Notes: generated by a model not told the origin, from the letters alone. Numbered from the stretch's first letter, positions 46,850 to 56,394 are shown. The stretch is DNA of 64,000 nucleotides from Rhizobium sp. RU33A (GCF_900156055.1 NZ_FTMQ01000003.1:682001-746000); one strand, 5' to 3'. Program-made: numbers and translations.

Positions 46850-46975
46850 AAAAAAATAACGCTCACCGGGGGAGGAGGTCCGGTGAGCGTCATTTATACA
46901 GACCAACGACTGGGAGGAGGAGTGTCGTTGGTCAATCGATCCCGCTCTGGGAGGAGGAGTGAGCGGATCGAAGAA
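46850..46975 (-). ncRNA. CcsR/alpha-r14-type sRNA with three CCUCCUCCC hairpins
   Basis: Read on the minus strand, three hairpins follow each other: 46969-46938 (CCGCTCA...GAGCGG), 46933-46901 (perfect 10-base stem GACCAACGAC/GTCGTTGGTC) and 46890-46859 (ACGCTCACCGG/CCGGTGAGCGT, 11 bases). Each shows CTCCTCCC or CCTCCTCCC, complementary to the Shine-Dalgarno sequence, in its loop. The last stem runs into TTATTTTTTTG, a textbook terminator. The 5' end is not certain; a TATATT element at about 47011-47016 would give a start near 47003. Matches the alpha-r14/CcsR (cuckoo) sRNA design from memory. Confidence 0.85.
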
Positions 46976-47167
46976 GAAGCGCCAGAAGTTCCGTCGCTCT
47001 GTTGAGGATGAATATAGGCGACACGTACGACTTTGTGCAGTGCAAAAAAAGCATGGAAGGCATGCGGTCTTTGCATGGGCGGCAGACCTCGTTGCTCCCT
47101 GTGCCTTGCGGCTTGTTTTTCTGCCTGTGTCGTTTCAGATTGCCTTCGAATTCAAGGGGGCAGGCAG

Positions 47168-48277
47168 ATGTACAGAGGCAGGTTGAAACGCGACCTCGAC
47201 GACTGGGTCAAGCGGGGGCTGATCGACGCCGCCACGGCCTCAAGGCTGCTCGATGACGTGGATCGCCGCGGCTCGGGCTTCAGCATCGGGTCGATCCTGT
47301 CGATGTTCGCAGCAGTCCTGATCGCGGCCTCTCTGCTCATGTTGATCGCCGCCAACTGGGAGCTGATTCCCCGACTGATCAAGGTCACCGGCATCATCGG
47401 TCTGATCTGGATCTTTCATCTGGCGGCACTGCTTGCCAGGAACCGCGGCGCCGACCGCATTGCGGCGGCCTCCCTTGTTCTGGGGTCTGCTGCCTTCGGT
47501 GGGGCGATCGCGCTGATCGGCCAGCTCTATCACCTTTCGGGCGATACCTTCTCGGCGATGTTCCTGTGGTTTTCGGTGACCGCCGTTTCGGCAGCCCTCT
47601 TTCGGTCGGGCGCGCTCTCCGTGGTGACCGGAGCGCTCGCGCTCGTCACTTTCGGCGGCGGGTTCGACAGTTTCGGTTGGGATGTTGGCAGCCATGGCCT
47701 CTGGGCCTGGTGGCCGCCATTCGGGGCGGCCTTGGTCTTTGGCCTGTCGCGCTGGACGGCCGCGGACCGGGTCAAGCATTTTGGCTACATGCTTCTCCTC
47801 GCCTGGATCTGGTGGATGGTCATACTTGAGCGGGGCGAACTCTATGCCCTCGTTGTGGCCGTTGTCGCGACGCTTCTCTTCCTGTCACTGACGCTGCCGC
47901 GTTCGCCTCTGGCGGACCTGCATCGCAGGCTCGGCGCGTCTGCCAGCTTCTACACACTGATCATAGCGATGAGCGGCTTCGCCTATGTGCAGGGAAGTGC
48001 TGTGGATGAGGTGTCTATCGCCGTGCTCGGCATCATCATTTTGGGGCTCTCGATCGCCGCTATCGCCCTGGATGGTCGTGACAATGGCGCGGTGCGTTTG
48101 CTTGTCTACGGGGCATTCGCGGCGGAAATTCTCTACCTGTCCTACGAGACGATCGACAGCATTCTCGGCACATCCGCCTTCTTCCTCCTCTCCGGTCTCG
48201 TGGTCGCGGTGCTTGCCTTCGTGGTCATCCGCCTCGAGAAGCGCTTCTCCCGTCCTGCCGCAGAGGTGAAGTCATGA
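47168..48277 (+). CDS. DUF2157 multi-pass membrane protein
   Basis: A 369-residue protein. A short cytosolic N-terminus (RLKRDLDDWVKRGLIDAATASRLLDDV) typical of DUF2157 is followed by about nine to ten membrane segments starting with SMFAAVLIAASLLMLIAANW. Start at 47168 (MYRGRLKRD); earlier in-frame codons are cysteine-rich and not credible. It overlaps the GDYXXLXY gene by 4 bases, a pairing often seen in proteobacteria. Function unknown, possibly envelope-related. Confidence 0.85.
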   Translation: MYRGRLKRDLDDWVKRGLIDAATASRLLDDVDRRGSGFSIGSILSMFAAVLIAASLLMLIAANWELIPRLIKVTGIIGLIWIFHLAALLARNRGADRIAAASLVLGSAAFGGAIALIGQLYHLSGDTFSAMFLWFSVTAVSAALFRSGALSVVTGALALVTFGGGFDSFGWDVGSHGLWAWWPPFGAALVFGLSRWTAADRVKHFGYMLLLAWIWWMVILERGELYALVVAVVATLLFLSLTLPRSPLADLHRRLGASASFYTLIIAMSGFAYVQGSAVDEVSIAVLGIIILGLSIAAIALDGRDNGAVRLLVYGAFAAEILYLSYETIDSILGTSAFFLLSGLVVAVLAFVVIRLEKRFSRPAAEVKS

Positions 48278-48846
48278 TCGCTGCCAAACCCTTTGCCGCC
48301 GCTGCACTCTTCGTCGCTCTTCTGCAGACGGCGATCCTCGGCTACATGATCGAGGGGCGCGCGGGCATCCTGAGATCGGGAACAGAGGTGCTGTTGAAGA
48401 CGGCGCCTGTCGACCCGCGTGATCTGCTGCGCGGCGATTATGTGGTGCTCACTTATGATATTTCGTTGGTGTCCATAGACTCGATCACCGGGCCGAAGCC
48501 TCAAGCCGGGGAGGTTGCCCGTCTCCATGTCCGCTTGAAGCCGCAAACGGACGGCTTCTGGAGTGTTTCCGAGGCGTCCTTCGATCCGCTTGCGTCGCAG
48601 GAGGGTAGTGTGGTTCTGGTCTCCCAGCCCGTCACGATCTATGAGTGGGTGTGGCAGACCGGAAACCTGACGGTCTCCTATGGCCTAGAGCGCTATTACG
48701 TGCCTGAAGGCGAAGGCAAGCCGATCGAGGATGGCCGGAACCAAGGCCGCGTTTCGGTTGCGGTTCGTATCTCCGATACCGGGCAAGGGCAGATTCGCGC
48801 CCTGATGCTCGACGGCGAGCCACTCTACGAGGAGCCGCTTTACTGA
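48274..48846 (+). CDS. GDYXXLXY-domain membrane-anchored protein
   Basis: A 190-residue protein with one N-terminal membrane segment (FAAAALFVALLQTAILGYMI) and a periplasmic domain with the defining GDYVVLTY motif in PVDPRDLLRGDYVVLTY. YGLERYYVPEGEGK is also typical. It is co-transcribed with the DUF2157 protein, with which it probably forms a unit. Biochemical role unknown. Confidence 0.85.
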   Translation: MIAAKPFAAAALFVALLQTAILGYMIEGRAGILRSGTEVLLKTAPVDPRDLLRGDYVVLTYDISLVSIDSITGPKPQAGEVARLHVRLKPQTDGFWSVSEASFDPLASQEGSVVLVSQPVTIYEWVWQTGNLTVSYGLERYYVPEGEGKPIEDGRNQGRVSVAVRISDTGQGQIRALMLDGEPLYEEPLY

Positions 48847-48917
48847 ACCGTGCCAGTCCCTTGCTGAAATGCCTGTGAAGCGGGTCGCGAGCGCCCTGTG
48901 ATACTGTCATTTTTCCT

Positions 48918-48945
48918 TTGCGTGCGGGAAAACGGGTGTTATAGA
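48918..48945 (+). promoter_or_regulatory. candidate promoter of tRNA-Leu
   Basis: TTGCGT, 16-base spacer, TATAGA, ending 50 bases before the tRNA. A fair sigma-70 match in the right place. Confidence 0.5.
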
Positions 48946-48995
48946 GACGCGCGCTCCGGAGGGGCCATGCGCGAATGCGACATGCGCTTTTGGAC

Positions 48996-49080
<85 letters not shown>

Positions 49081-49264
49081 GCTAAGCCGCGCGGGATCGA
49101 CGAGAGAACACCGAGGTGTGGCTCCCGTCAGTCCGGCGCCGTTTTGCTTGGCAGATTGTTGACGAATTGCGACGCAGCCACGTCCGGGAAAATCAATTCC
49201 GGCGTCGTGCTCAGGGAAAACACCGGCTGTCCGAGCACGGCCGCCACGACATGAAGGTAAGAAC

Positions 49265-50743
49265 ATGCAGGTTATCGAAACGCTCGCTGAAGGGCTGAAG
49301 CGCGAAATCAAGGTCATCATTCCGGCCAAGGACATGGAACAGCGCATGAACGAGCGCCTGGCCGATGTGAAGGACAAGGTCCGCATCAACGGCTTCCGTC
49401 CGGGCAAGGTGCCGACCTCCCATGTCAAGAAAATGTACGGCAAGTCGATCATGGCTGAACTCGTCAACGAGATCATCCGCGACAAGCCGTCGGCGATCCT
49501 GTCGGAGCGCGGCGAAAAGTCGGCGACCCAGCCGGAAATCGTCATGACCGAGGACGAGAAGGAAGCGGAAAAGATCCTGTCGGCCCAGGCTGACCTGGAG
49601 TTCACGCTGTCTTACGAAATCATCCCGGCGATCGAACTGAAGTCGGTCGATGGCATCAAGGTGACCCGCGAAGTCGTTGAAGTCTCCGAAGACGAAATCA
49701 ACGAGCAGATCGAAAAGATCGCCGAGAGCGCCCGCACGTTTGAGGCCAAGAAGGGCAAGGCCGCTGATGGCGACCGCGTCACCATGGACTACCTTGGCAA
49801 GGTTGATGGCGAAGCCTTCGACGGCGGCAAGGACGAAGACGCAGAGCTGGTCATCGGCTCGAACCGCTTCATCCCGGGCTTCGAAGAGCAGCTGGTTGGC
49901 CTGAAGGCTGGCGACGAAAAGGTCATCACCGTAAACTTCCCCGCCGACTACCCGGCTGCAAACCTTGCTGGCAAGGAAGCCACCTTCGACATCACCGTCA
50001 AGGAAGTCGCAAGCCCGGCCAAGACCGAAATCAATGACGAACTGGCCACCAAGCTCGGCGTCGAATCGGTCGAGAAGCTGAAGGAAATCGTCCGCGGCCA
50101 GATCGAGAGCCAGTACGGCAACGTCACTCGCCAGAAGGTCAAGCGTCAGATCCTCGACCAGCTGGACGAACTCTACAAGTTCGAGTCGCCCTCGAAGCTC
50201 GTCGATGCCGAGTTCGAGAACATCTGGCGCCAGATCAACACCGATCTCGCCCAGTCCGGCAAGACCTTCGCTGATGAAGACACGACGGAAGAAGCAGCCC
50301 GCGAAGAATACCGCGCGCTCGCCGAGCGTCGCGTTCGCCTCGGCCTCGTTCTCTCCGAAATCGGCGAAAAGGCCGGCATCGAAGTGACCGAAGAAGAAAT
50401 GCAGCGTTCGCTCTTTGCCCAGCTGCAGCAGTTCCCGGGCCAGGAAAAGCAGATCCTGGACTTCTTCCGCAACACGCCGGGCGCTGCCGCTTCGCTGCGC
50501 GCGCCGATCTTCGAAGAGAAGGTCATCGACAAGCTGCTGGCTGAAGTCTCCGTCACCGACAAGACCGTGAGCAAGGACGAGCTCCTCGCCGACGACGCCG
50601 AGGAAGGCGACAAGCCGGCGAAGAAGGCTGCTCCGAAGAAGAAGGCTGCTGCCAAGGCTGAAGACGCTGCAGAAGGCGAAGAAGCCGCTCCGAAGAAGAA
50701 GGCCGCTCCGAAGAAGAAGGCCGCCGAAGGCGACGCCGAGTAA
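49265..50743 (+). CDS. tig: trigger factor
   Basis: A 492-residue ribosome-bound folding chaperone and prolyl isomerase. The N-terminal ribosome-binding helix has NGFRPGKVP (signature GFRxGxxP). The FKBP-like domain covers about residues 165-245 ([19 protein letters not shown]). The chaperone domain follows. The last 50 residues are a Lys/Ala-rich low-complexity tail with repeated PKKKAA, common in rhizobial Tig. A terminator lies 27 bases after the stop. Confidence 0.97.
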   Translation: MQVIETLAEGLKREIKVIIPAKDMEQRMNERLADVKDKVRINGFRPGKVPTSHVKKMYGKSIMAELVNEIIRDKPSAILSERGEKSATQPEIVMTEDEKEAEKILSAQADLEFTLSYEIIPAIELKSVDGIKVTREVVEVSEDEINEQIEKIAESARTFEAKKGKAADGDRVTMDYLGKVDGEAFDGGKDEDAELVIGSNRFIPGFEEQLVGLKAGDEKVITVNFPADYPAANLAGKEATFDITVKEVASPAKTEINDELATKLGVESVEKLKEIVRGQIESQYGNVTRQKVKRQILDQLDELYKFESPSKLVDAEFENIWRQINTDLAQSGKTFADEDTTEEAAREEYRALAERRVRLGLVLSEIGEKAGIEVTEEEMQRSLFAQLQQFPGQEKQILDFFRNTPGAAASLRAPIFEEKVIDKLLAEVSVTDKTVSKDELLADDAEEGDKPAKKAAPKKKAAAKAEDAAEGEEAAPKKKAAPKKKAAEGDAE

Positions 50744-50770
50744 TCTTCGAGCCTATCTGAACTTGAGAGA

Positions 50771-50796
50771 AAGCCGTCCTTCGGGGCGGCTTTTTC
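50771..50796 (+). terminator. terminator of tig
   Basis: AAGCCGTCC/GGGCGGCTT stem with a small TTCG loop, then TTTTTCG. One G-T pair in the stem. Confidence 0.85.
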
Positions 50797-50958
50797 GTAT
50801 CTGGAGGCATGTGTTGGTTCCCTCTTCATAGAAACCGGTGCGACTTGCCGGGTCCTCCCGATGTCAGGGGATGGTCATTGCAGAAACGGAAGCCGATGAT
50901 CGGCAACGCCCTTGCATCGGCAGGCGCGCGCTCCAGATGAGCGGCATACGCAACCGGA

Positions 50959-52452
50959 ATGATGACCATGACTGACGTCGACCAGCCGCCCAAGATCAAT
51001 CGATCGGTTCTGCAGCAGGTAATTGCGGGTTTGAGCGACGGTCTGATTTTGGTCGAGACCGATGGTCGGATCGCCTGGGCGAACCAGTCCGCGCTCGACA
51101 TGCATCGGATCGAGGCGATCGAGGATCTTGGCGGTGACGTTGCAGGATACCGCCGTCTGTTCACGCTGCGCTATCGCAACAAACATCGGCTGGACGAAGG
51201 CCAATACCCGCTGGAACGGCTTCTGGCAGGCGAGACCGTTGATGACGTGACGGTCGAAGTCTCGCCCGTGGACAACGAGGATGCGATCTGGATTCACACC
51301 GTGCGGAGCCTCGTGATCGAGGATGCGGGCGCTCGGCCTGACGTGCTGGTGTTGGTGTTTCGCGACGAAACCCCGCGCTACGAGGCAGAGAAACGCTTCG
51401 AGAGCGCCTTCAACGCCAATCCTGCACCCGGCCTTATCTGCCGGCTGGACGACCAGCGCTTCATACGGGTGAACCAGGGCTTCATGGAAATGACCGGTCT
51501 CGCCCGCGAAGATGTCATCGGCCGGACGGTCGAGGAGATCGGCCTCTTTTCCAATTGTGAAACCGGCGAGGACGCGACCGAGAAGCTCGCCGAGGGGCGA
51601 CTCATCCGGCAGCGCGAAGCCCTCATACCCATTCCGGGAGGTGACCGTCTTGTCATCGTCGCCGGTGAGCCGATTCCGGTGGGCGAAGAAGCCTGCATGC
51701 TCTTCACCTTTGCCGATCTCGACGGTCGACGCCGGGCGCAGAATGCGCTGAGGCAGAGTGAGGAGCGTTTCTCCAAATCTTTCCGCCTGTCGCCGGCTCC
51801 AACCGCTATCTCCCGCCTTCACGATTTCGTCTTCACCGAAGTCAACGAAGCCTTCCTGCAACTCTGTGGCCGAAAGGCCGAGGAAGTGATCGGAAAGACG
51901 GCGGCGGAGCTCGGTCTTTGGGAGGATGCCAAGCTCCGGCGTACGCTCGAGCAGAAACTCAAGGACAACACGCCGGTGCGCGACGAGGCGCTGACCATGC
52001 GCGTCAAGCAGGGCGGCATGGCGGAATGTCTGGTGGCAGCCGAGAGGGTCGAGATCGCCGACCAGCAATGCGTGGTCTGGGCGCTACAGGACGTGACCGA
52101 GCGACGCCGAACCGAAGACGAATTGATCCAGGCAATTGAAAGTGTGATGGCTGACACCTCCTGGTTCAGCCGGACTGTTGTCGACCGGCTGGCAATGCTG
52201 CGCCAGTCCTCCCGGGGCAAGCCATCAATGGCACAGCTTCAGGATCTTTCCGAACGCGAGACGGAAATCCTCTCGCTGATCTGTCAGGGGCTGAGCGATG
52301 CCGAAATGGGGGATGTCCTTCATTTGTCGAAACACACCATTCGCAACCATGTCGCCTCGCTCTATGCCAAGATCGGCGTCAATCGGCGTGCCGCTGCGGT
52401 GATCTGGGCTCGCGAGCGCGGTTTCCTGGGGGAGCAGCCGAAAAGACGCTGA
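50959..52452 (+). CDS. PAS-domain LuxR-type regulator
   Basis: A 497-residue predicted cytosolic sensor-regulator. Three PAS-like modules can be seen at about residues 18-140 (GLILVETDGRIAWANQSA), 148-265 (FNANPAPGLICRLDDQRFIRVN) and 275-390 (FRLSPAPTAISRLHDFVFTEVN). A C-terminal LuxR helix-turn-helix (LSERETEILSLICQGLSDAEM, HTIRNHVASLYAKIGV) ends the protein. No receiver domain, so it probably senses a ligand or redox state directly. Alternative starts at 50962-50968 change little. The inverted repeat at 52476 lies just downstream. Confidence 0.85.
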   Translation: MMTMTDVDQPPKINRSVLQQVIAGLSDGLILVETDGRIAWANQSALDMHRIEAIEDLGGDVAGYRRLFTLRYRNKHRLDEGQYPLERLLAGETVDDVTVEVSPVDNEDAIWIHTVRSLVIEDAGARPDVLVLVFRDETPRYEAEKRFESAFNANPAPGLICRLDDQRFIRVNQGFMEMTGLAREDVIGRTVEEIGLFSNCETGEDATEKLAEGRLIRQREALIPIPGGDRLVIVAGEPIPVGEEACMLFTFADLDGRRRAQNALRQSEERFSKSFRLSPAPTAISRLHDFVFTEVNEAFLQLCGRKAEEVIGKTAAELGLWEDAKLRRTLEQKLKDNTPVRDEALTMRVKQGGMAECLVAAERVEIADQQCVVWALQDVTERRRTEDELIQAIESVMADTSWFSRTVVDRLAMLRQSSRGKPSMAQLQDLSERETEILSLICQGLSDAEMGDVLHLSKHTIRNHVASLYAKIGVNRRAAAVIWARERGFLGEQPKRR

Positions 52453-52475
52453 AGACGCGAATTTAGGTCAGAACC

Positions 52476-52492
52476 TACTAGTTGCACTAGTA
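52476..52492. promoter_or_regulatory. TACTAGT-TGC-ACTAGTA palindrome upstream of csbD
   Basis: A perfect 7-base inverted repeat with a 3-base spacer, 94 bases before the CsbD start and 24 bases after the LuxR-type regulator. It could be the binding site of that regulator or of another stress regulator. Confidence 0.4.
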
Positions 52493-52586
52493 TTTTGCGC
52501 TCTGCAAACCGGGGCTCCCTGAATCTATTTCTCCCTCATCGCCAATGATGGCGATGTCTACTGATCTAGAGAATAGGAGAAAGACA

Positions 52587-52766
52587 ATGGACAAGAACCG
52601 TATCGAAGGTGCCGTTCGTCAGGTCAAGGGATCCGTCAAGGAGGCCGCTGGCAAGATCTCCGGCAACCGCCAGCTCGAAGTCGAAGGCAAGAGCGACAAG
52701 CTCGCCGGTGAAGCGCAGAGCGCCCTCGGCAAGGCCAAGGATAGCGTCAAAGACGCCCTGCGCTAA
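52587..52766 (+). CDS. CsbD-family stress protein
   Basis: A 59-residue hydrophilic protein starting MDKNRIEGAVRQVKGSVKE, with two copies of the CsbD pattern (GAVRQVKGSVKEAAGKISG; GKSDKLAGEAQSALGKAKD). CsbD proteins are induced by general stress in many bacteria; their function is unknown. A good AGGAGA ribosome site lies 8-13 bases before the ATG. Confidence 0.93.
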   Translation: MDKNRIEGAVRQVKGSVKEAAGKISGNRQLEVEGKSDKLAGEAQSALGKAKDSVKDALR

Positions 52767-52803
52767 GTCGCACCCCGCATTAGACCTCGGAGTTGTTCCC
52801 ATT

Positions 52804-53124
52804 ATGGATCTGGTACGTGTACCTGCCGGCTCGCTGGCCGGCAGGTGGGCTCACCTCGACTTGCCGAAGGCGGTCGAGGCGCTGATCGCGCCTGCCGGGG
52901 AATGGTCCCGGCCTAAACTGCAGGTCGCCAGCGATGGTGGCGCGCTGCGCATCATCGGCGATGTTGGGAGCCTGGATGCGTTCGAGACCGTCGTCGCCCT
53001 CGCCGAGGTCTATTCCGGACAGCGCGTGGTCACCGAACTCACCATTCGCCCGCGCCTGCGGGTCCAGCCATCCCTATGCATGGCAGGCGACCCATTGATT
53101 GAATTCGAAAGGAAGAACCCATGA
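52804..53124 (+). CDS. small hypothetical protein, BON-like
   Basis: A 106-residue protein starting MDLVRVPAGSLAGRWAHLDL. The middle (LQVASDGGALRIIGDVGSLDAFETVVALAEVYSG) resembles a BON-type fold but the match is weak. No signal peptide. It lies 37 bases after csbD and overlaps the DUF992 gene by 4 bases, so the three are probably one unit. Function unknown. Confidence 0.6.
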   Translation: MDLVRVPAGSLAGRWAHLDLPKAVEALIAPAGEWSRPKLQVASDGGALRIIGDVGSLDAFETVVALAEVYSGQRVVTELTIRPRLRVQPSLCMAGDPLIEFERKNP

Positions 53125-53627
53125 AGAAACTCGTGACCTTCACTCTGGCTGCAAGCGTGCTGTCCAGTTCCGTCGTTCTGGCAGCGGACAACCGCCGCCA
53201 GGCATCGGCCGCTCAAGGCGCCAAACCGCAGCGTGTTGGAACCCTGAGCTGCGAAATCGAGGGCGGCGTCGGCCTGTTGATCACGTCGAGCCGTGCCGTT
53301 GATTGCCAGTTCCGCAACGCCGATGGTGACGTCGAGCGCTATACGGGTTCGATCGGCCGGCTCGGTCTTGATGTCGGCGTCACCGGCAAGACCTATATGA
53401 GCTGGATTGTCGTCAACGCAGCCGCCAACCGGCTGGGCGAAGGCGCTCTCGCCGGAAGCTATGTCGGTGCTTCGGCCAATGCAGCCTTGGGGGTCGGCCT
53501 CGGCGCGAATGCACTGATCGGCGGCAATGCGAAGAATTTCGGCCTGCAGCCACTGAGCGCCCAGGCCGGCACCGGTCTCAATCTGGCAGCAGGGGTCACA
53601 CGCCTGCAGTTGCAGAAGGCAGGTTGA
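53121..53627 (+). CDS. secreted DUF992-family protein
   Basis: A 168-residue exported protein. The signal peptide MKKLVTFTLAASVLSSSVVLA is clear. The mature part has the DUF992 pattern: RVGTLSCEIEGGVGLLITSS, CQFRNADGDVERYTGSIGRLGLDVG and a glycine-rich C-terminus (GASANAALGVGLGANALIGG). Two cysteines may form a disulfide. Function unknown; widespread in rhizobia. Confidence 0.9.
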   Translation: MKKLVTFTLAASVLSSSVVLAADNRRQASAAQGAKPQRVGTLSCEIEGGVGLLITSSRAVDCQFRNADGDVERYTGSIGRLGLDVGVTGKTYMSWIVVNAAANRLGEGALAGSYVGASANAALGVGLGANALIGGNAKNFGLQPLSAQAGTGLNLAAGVTRLQLQKAG

Positions 53628-53631
53628 TTTT

Positions 53632-53660
53632 AAAGGGGCGGCGAAAGTCGCCCCTTTTTT
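53632..53660. terminator. terminator between DUF992 and MFS genes
   Basis: A nine-base stem (AAAGGGGCG with CGCCCCTTT) with an 8-base loop, followed by TTT on the plus side and TTTAAAAT on the minus side. Serves the convergent pair. Confidence 0.8.
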
Positions 53661-53663
53661 ACG

Positions 53664-54875
53664 TCAGGTGCGTTTACGAGGAGCGGTATTTTCGACAAGC
53701 AGAAGCCCGGCCACGCCTGTGAGGGCAAGTGCCAGACCCAGCCAGGCAGTTCCGGAATATCCGAGAAAATGCGATCCGACCGCGAATGTACCGGCGCTGA
53801 CCGCGTTGCCGAGGAAGGAATTGATCGGCATGAAGGCTGTCCCGAGACCAGGACGGGTGGGGAAGAGATCCTGGAAATAGGTGATCGGCAGGGAAAGCAG
53901 CCCTGCGGCTGCGGCCGCCCCCGGCACGGCCAGCGCATAGAAGTGCCACGGCGCCGTCGCAAAGGCGAAACCCACCATGTGCAGGCCGTAGAGAAGGGCC
54001 GAGACGATGATGATCGCCAGCAGGCTGAACCGTTTCAACAGGATCGCCGCGATCAGCATGAACGGGATTTCAATCAGGGCGATCAGTGCTGCAATGAAGC
54101 CGACATCACGGGTCGAGCCGCCAAGCTCCAGCGTCAGGATCAACGGCCAGATCATCATGGCAAGCCGCGTCGTGCCAGTCACGGCGGCCATCGCGATCAT
54201 CCGCACCAGCATTTCTAGTCGCACGAGCTCACGCAGTGCGTCGAAAAAAGCGGTGCCACTGGTGCCGGCCGGCGCTGCCTTTTCCCTTGCAGGTGCAAGC
54301 AACAGCAGGGAGCCGACCGCGACCAGGAGCGTACAGATCGCCGCAGCGCCCCAGGCCCCGATCATGTTCGTCGACTGCGCCAGGACCAGACCGAGGATCG
54401 CCGGCATCACCACCCAGGACGCCGACATGAAGGAGCGCACGATCGTGTTGACTGCCGCCGCATCTTGAGTGGTAAGCGCGCTGGTCTCGATCCGCGCCGA
54501 GGCGAAGAGCAGGGAATGCACGGCCTGGGCAAAGGGAATGATCAGCGCCGTGGCGACGACGAAGACGGGGATCGTCGCGAAGAGAAAGATCGCGCCGTAG
54601 CCGATCGTGCCGGCGAGTGCCAGCAGTGCAATCATCCGGCGCCGATCCCCCATGCCGTCAGAGAGAATACCGAGCGAAACGCTGATCGCGACCGTCATGA
54701 TCGAGGCGACGACTGTCAGCGCCGAATAGGCCTGGTCGCTCATTCCGAGCGCGCCGATGGCCGTGACGCCGAGATAGGGCAGGGTGGCGCCATAGGCGCA
54801 GCCCTGCACGAAGATCATGATGGAAAGGATGACCAGCTGCGGGCGCGCCGCAATCTGGCTGAAGGACGATGACAT
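53664..54875 (-). CDS. MFS transporter, sugar-efflux-like
   Basis: A 403-residue protein with twelve predicted membrane helices. SLGILSDGMGDRRRMIALLAL holds the MFS loop 2-3 motif. Overall pattern (YLGVTAIGALGMSDQAYSALTVVAS) resembles the sugar-efflux SetA/SotB group. Substrate uncertain. It is on the minus strand, convergent with DUF992 and 94 bases downstream of the sthA stop. Confidence 0.85.
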   Translation of the reverse strand: MSSSFSQIAARPQLVILSIMIFVQGCAYGATLPYLGVTAIGALGMSDQAYSALTVVASIMTVAISVSLGILSDGMGDRRRMIALLALAGTIGYGAIFLFATIPVFVVATALIIPFAQAVHSLLFASARIETSALTTQDAAAVNTIVRSFMSASWVVMPAILGLVLAQSTNMIGAWGAAAICTLLVAVGSLLLLAPAREKAAPAGTSGTAFFDALRELVRLEMLVRMIAMAAVTGTTRLAMMIWPLILTLELGGSTRDVGFIAALIALIEIPFMLIAAILLKRFSLLAIIIVSALLYGLHMVGFAFATAPWHFYALAVPGAAAAAGLLSLPITYFQDLFPTRPGLGTAFMPINSFLGNAVSAGTFAVGSHFLGYSGTAWLGLALALTGVAGLLLVENTAPRKRT

Positions 54876-54969
54876 GGGCGACTCGGGGAACGGCTGAGAA
54901 GGAGCCTGCTTAGCAGGTGATCCGCAGGCCGTCTCCAGTTCGAATTGGCAGGTCCGCTTTAAAGCTTGA

Positions 54970-56394
54970 TCACTCCGCCGCCCTGCGCTCGATCTTCTCG
55001 ATTTTCAACTCGCCCATTCGGTTCCAGGCGTCGAGGCCGGCGATCTTGTAGGCTTCGGCCAGCGTCGGATAGTTGAAGGTGTTCTCGACGAAGTATTCGA
55101 CCGTACCTTTGAGGTTGAGAACTGCCTGACCGATATGCACGAGTTCGGTCGCACCTTCGCCGACGATGTGCACGCCGAGAAGGCGGCGGGTCTTCAGAGA
55201 GAAGATCATCTTCAGCATGCCGCTGTCGAGGCCCATGATGTGGCCGCGCGAGGTCTCGCGGAAATGCGCGATGCCGGTTTCATAGGGAATGCTGCGCTGA
55301 ATGACCTCTTCCTCTGTGAGCCCGCAGGTCGAGATCTCGGGAACCGCATATATGCCATAGGGGAAGAACTGTGGCGGTTCATGAGACGGCGCGCCGACGG
55401 CATGGCGAGCCGCGATCCGGCCCTGCTCCATCGAAGTCGAGGCAAGCGACGGGAAGCCCACCACGTCACCGGCCGCATAGATGGTGGGGACGGCGGTCTG
55501 GAATGTCTCGGGATTGACCTTCAGCCGACCACGATTGTCGGCTTCGAGCCCTGCGGCTTCCAGGTTCAGCGAATCGACTGCGCCGACGCGGCCGGCAGCG
55601 AAAAGGACCATTTCGGCGGTCAGGACGCGCCCGTTCTTCAGCGTCACGCGGCACTTGCCGTCGACCTTCTCTACGCCCTCCACCGTCTGACCGAAGATCA
55701 GCTTCATGTTGCGGTCGCGCAGTTGGTAGGTGAAGTCCTCGACGATCTCCTTGTCGATGAAATCGAGCATGGTGTCGCGCGGTTCGACGACGGTCACGAC
55801 CGTATCGAGTGCCGAGAAGATCGTCGCATATTCGATGCCGATGACACCTGCACCGATGACGATCATCGAACGCGGCAGTTCCTTGATCTCGAGGATCTCG
55901 TCGCTGTCGATGATGCTTACGCCGTCGAAGGGGATATGCGAGGGCTTGAAGGGGCGCGTGCCCACGGCGAGCAGGACAGAGGCAGCCTGCACCTGCAGCA
56001 CTTCGCCATCTTCCTTCGTCACCTCGATCGTATGTGCGTCGATGAATCGCGCCGTGCCGCGCATCTGCTGCACTCGGTTGCGGGAGAACTGATGCTCGAG
56101 CACCTCGACCTCGTGGTCGAGCGTGATGAGCAGGCGGCGGCGCAGGTCGTCGGCGTTGATTTCCTGCTTCACACGGTAGCTGCGGCCATAAAAGCCGCGC
56201 TCGCGCCAGCCGGTGAGGTTCAAGGCCGTCTCGCGCAGGGTCTTCGACGGAATGGTGCCGGTATGCACCGAGACGCCGCCGACGCGCGTGCCCTTTTCGA
56301 TGACGAGAACCTTCTTTTCCAGTTTGGCCGCCTGGATCGCCGCTCGACGTCCGGCTGGTCCGCTGCCAATCACGACAAAGTCATACTGGTTCAT
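54970..56394 (-). CDS. sthA: soluble pyridine nucleotide transhydrogenase SthA
   Basis: A 474-residue flavoprotein that exchanges hydride between NADPH and NAD+. FAD-binding VIGSGPAGRRAAIQAAKL and second dinucleotide motif VIGAGVIGIEYATIFSAL. The region TGTIPSKTLRE lacks the two redox cysteines of lipoamide dehydrogenases, which marks SthA. The C-terminal dimerisation domain is complete. Start MNQYDFVVIG at 56394 is chosen over an in-frame ATG 48 bases upstream. Confidence 0.95.
   Translation of the reverse strand: MNQYDFVVIGSGPAGRRAAIQAAKLEKKVLVIEKGTRVGGVSVHTGTIPSKTLRETALNLTGWRERGFYGRSYRVKQEINADDLRRRLLITLDHEVEVLEHQFSRNRVQQMRGTARFIDAHTIEVTKEDGEVLQVQAASVLLAVGTRPFKPSHIPFDGVSIIDSDEILEIKELPRSMIVIGAGVIGIEYATIFSALDTVVTVVEPRDTMLDFIDKEIVEDFTYQLRDRNMKLIFGQTVEGVEKVDGKCRVTLKNGRVLTAEMVLFAAGRVGAVDSLNLEAAGLEADNRGRLKVNPETFQTAVPTIYAAGDVVGFPSLASTSMEQGRIAARHAVGAPSHEPPQFFPYGIYAVPEISTCGLTEEEVIQRSIPYETGIAHFRETSRGHIMGLDSGMLKMIFSLKTRRLLGVHIVGEGATELVHIGQAVLNLKGTVEYFVENTFNYPTLAEAYKIAGLDAWNRMGELKIEKIERRAAE

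Noticed and set aside
46859..46969. Plus-strand RsmZ-like RNA presenting GGA motifs in loops
   Set aside because: The plus strand lacks a T-run after the last hairpin, while the minus strand has TTATTTTTTT and matches a known anti-Shine-Dalgarno sRNA design.
50553..50829. Minus-strand open frames across the end of tig
   Set aside because: They are mirror readings of the Lys/Ala-rich trigger factor tail and have no start signals or domain content.
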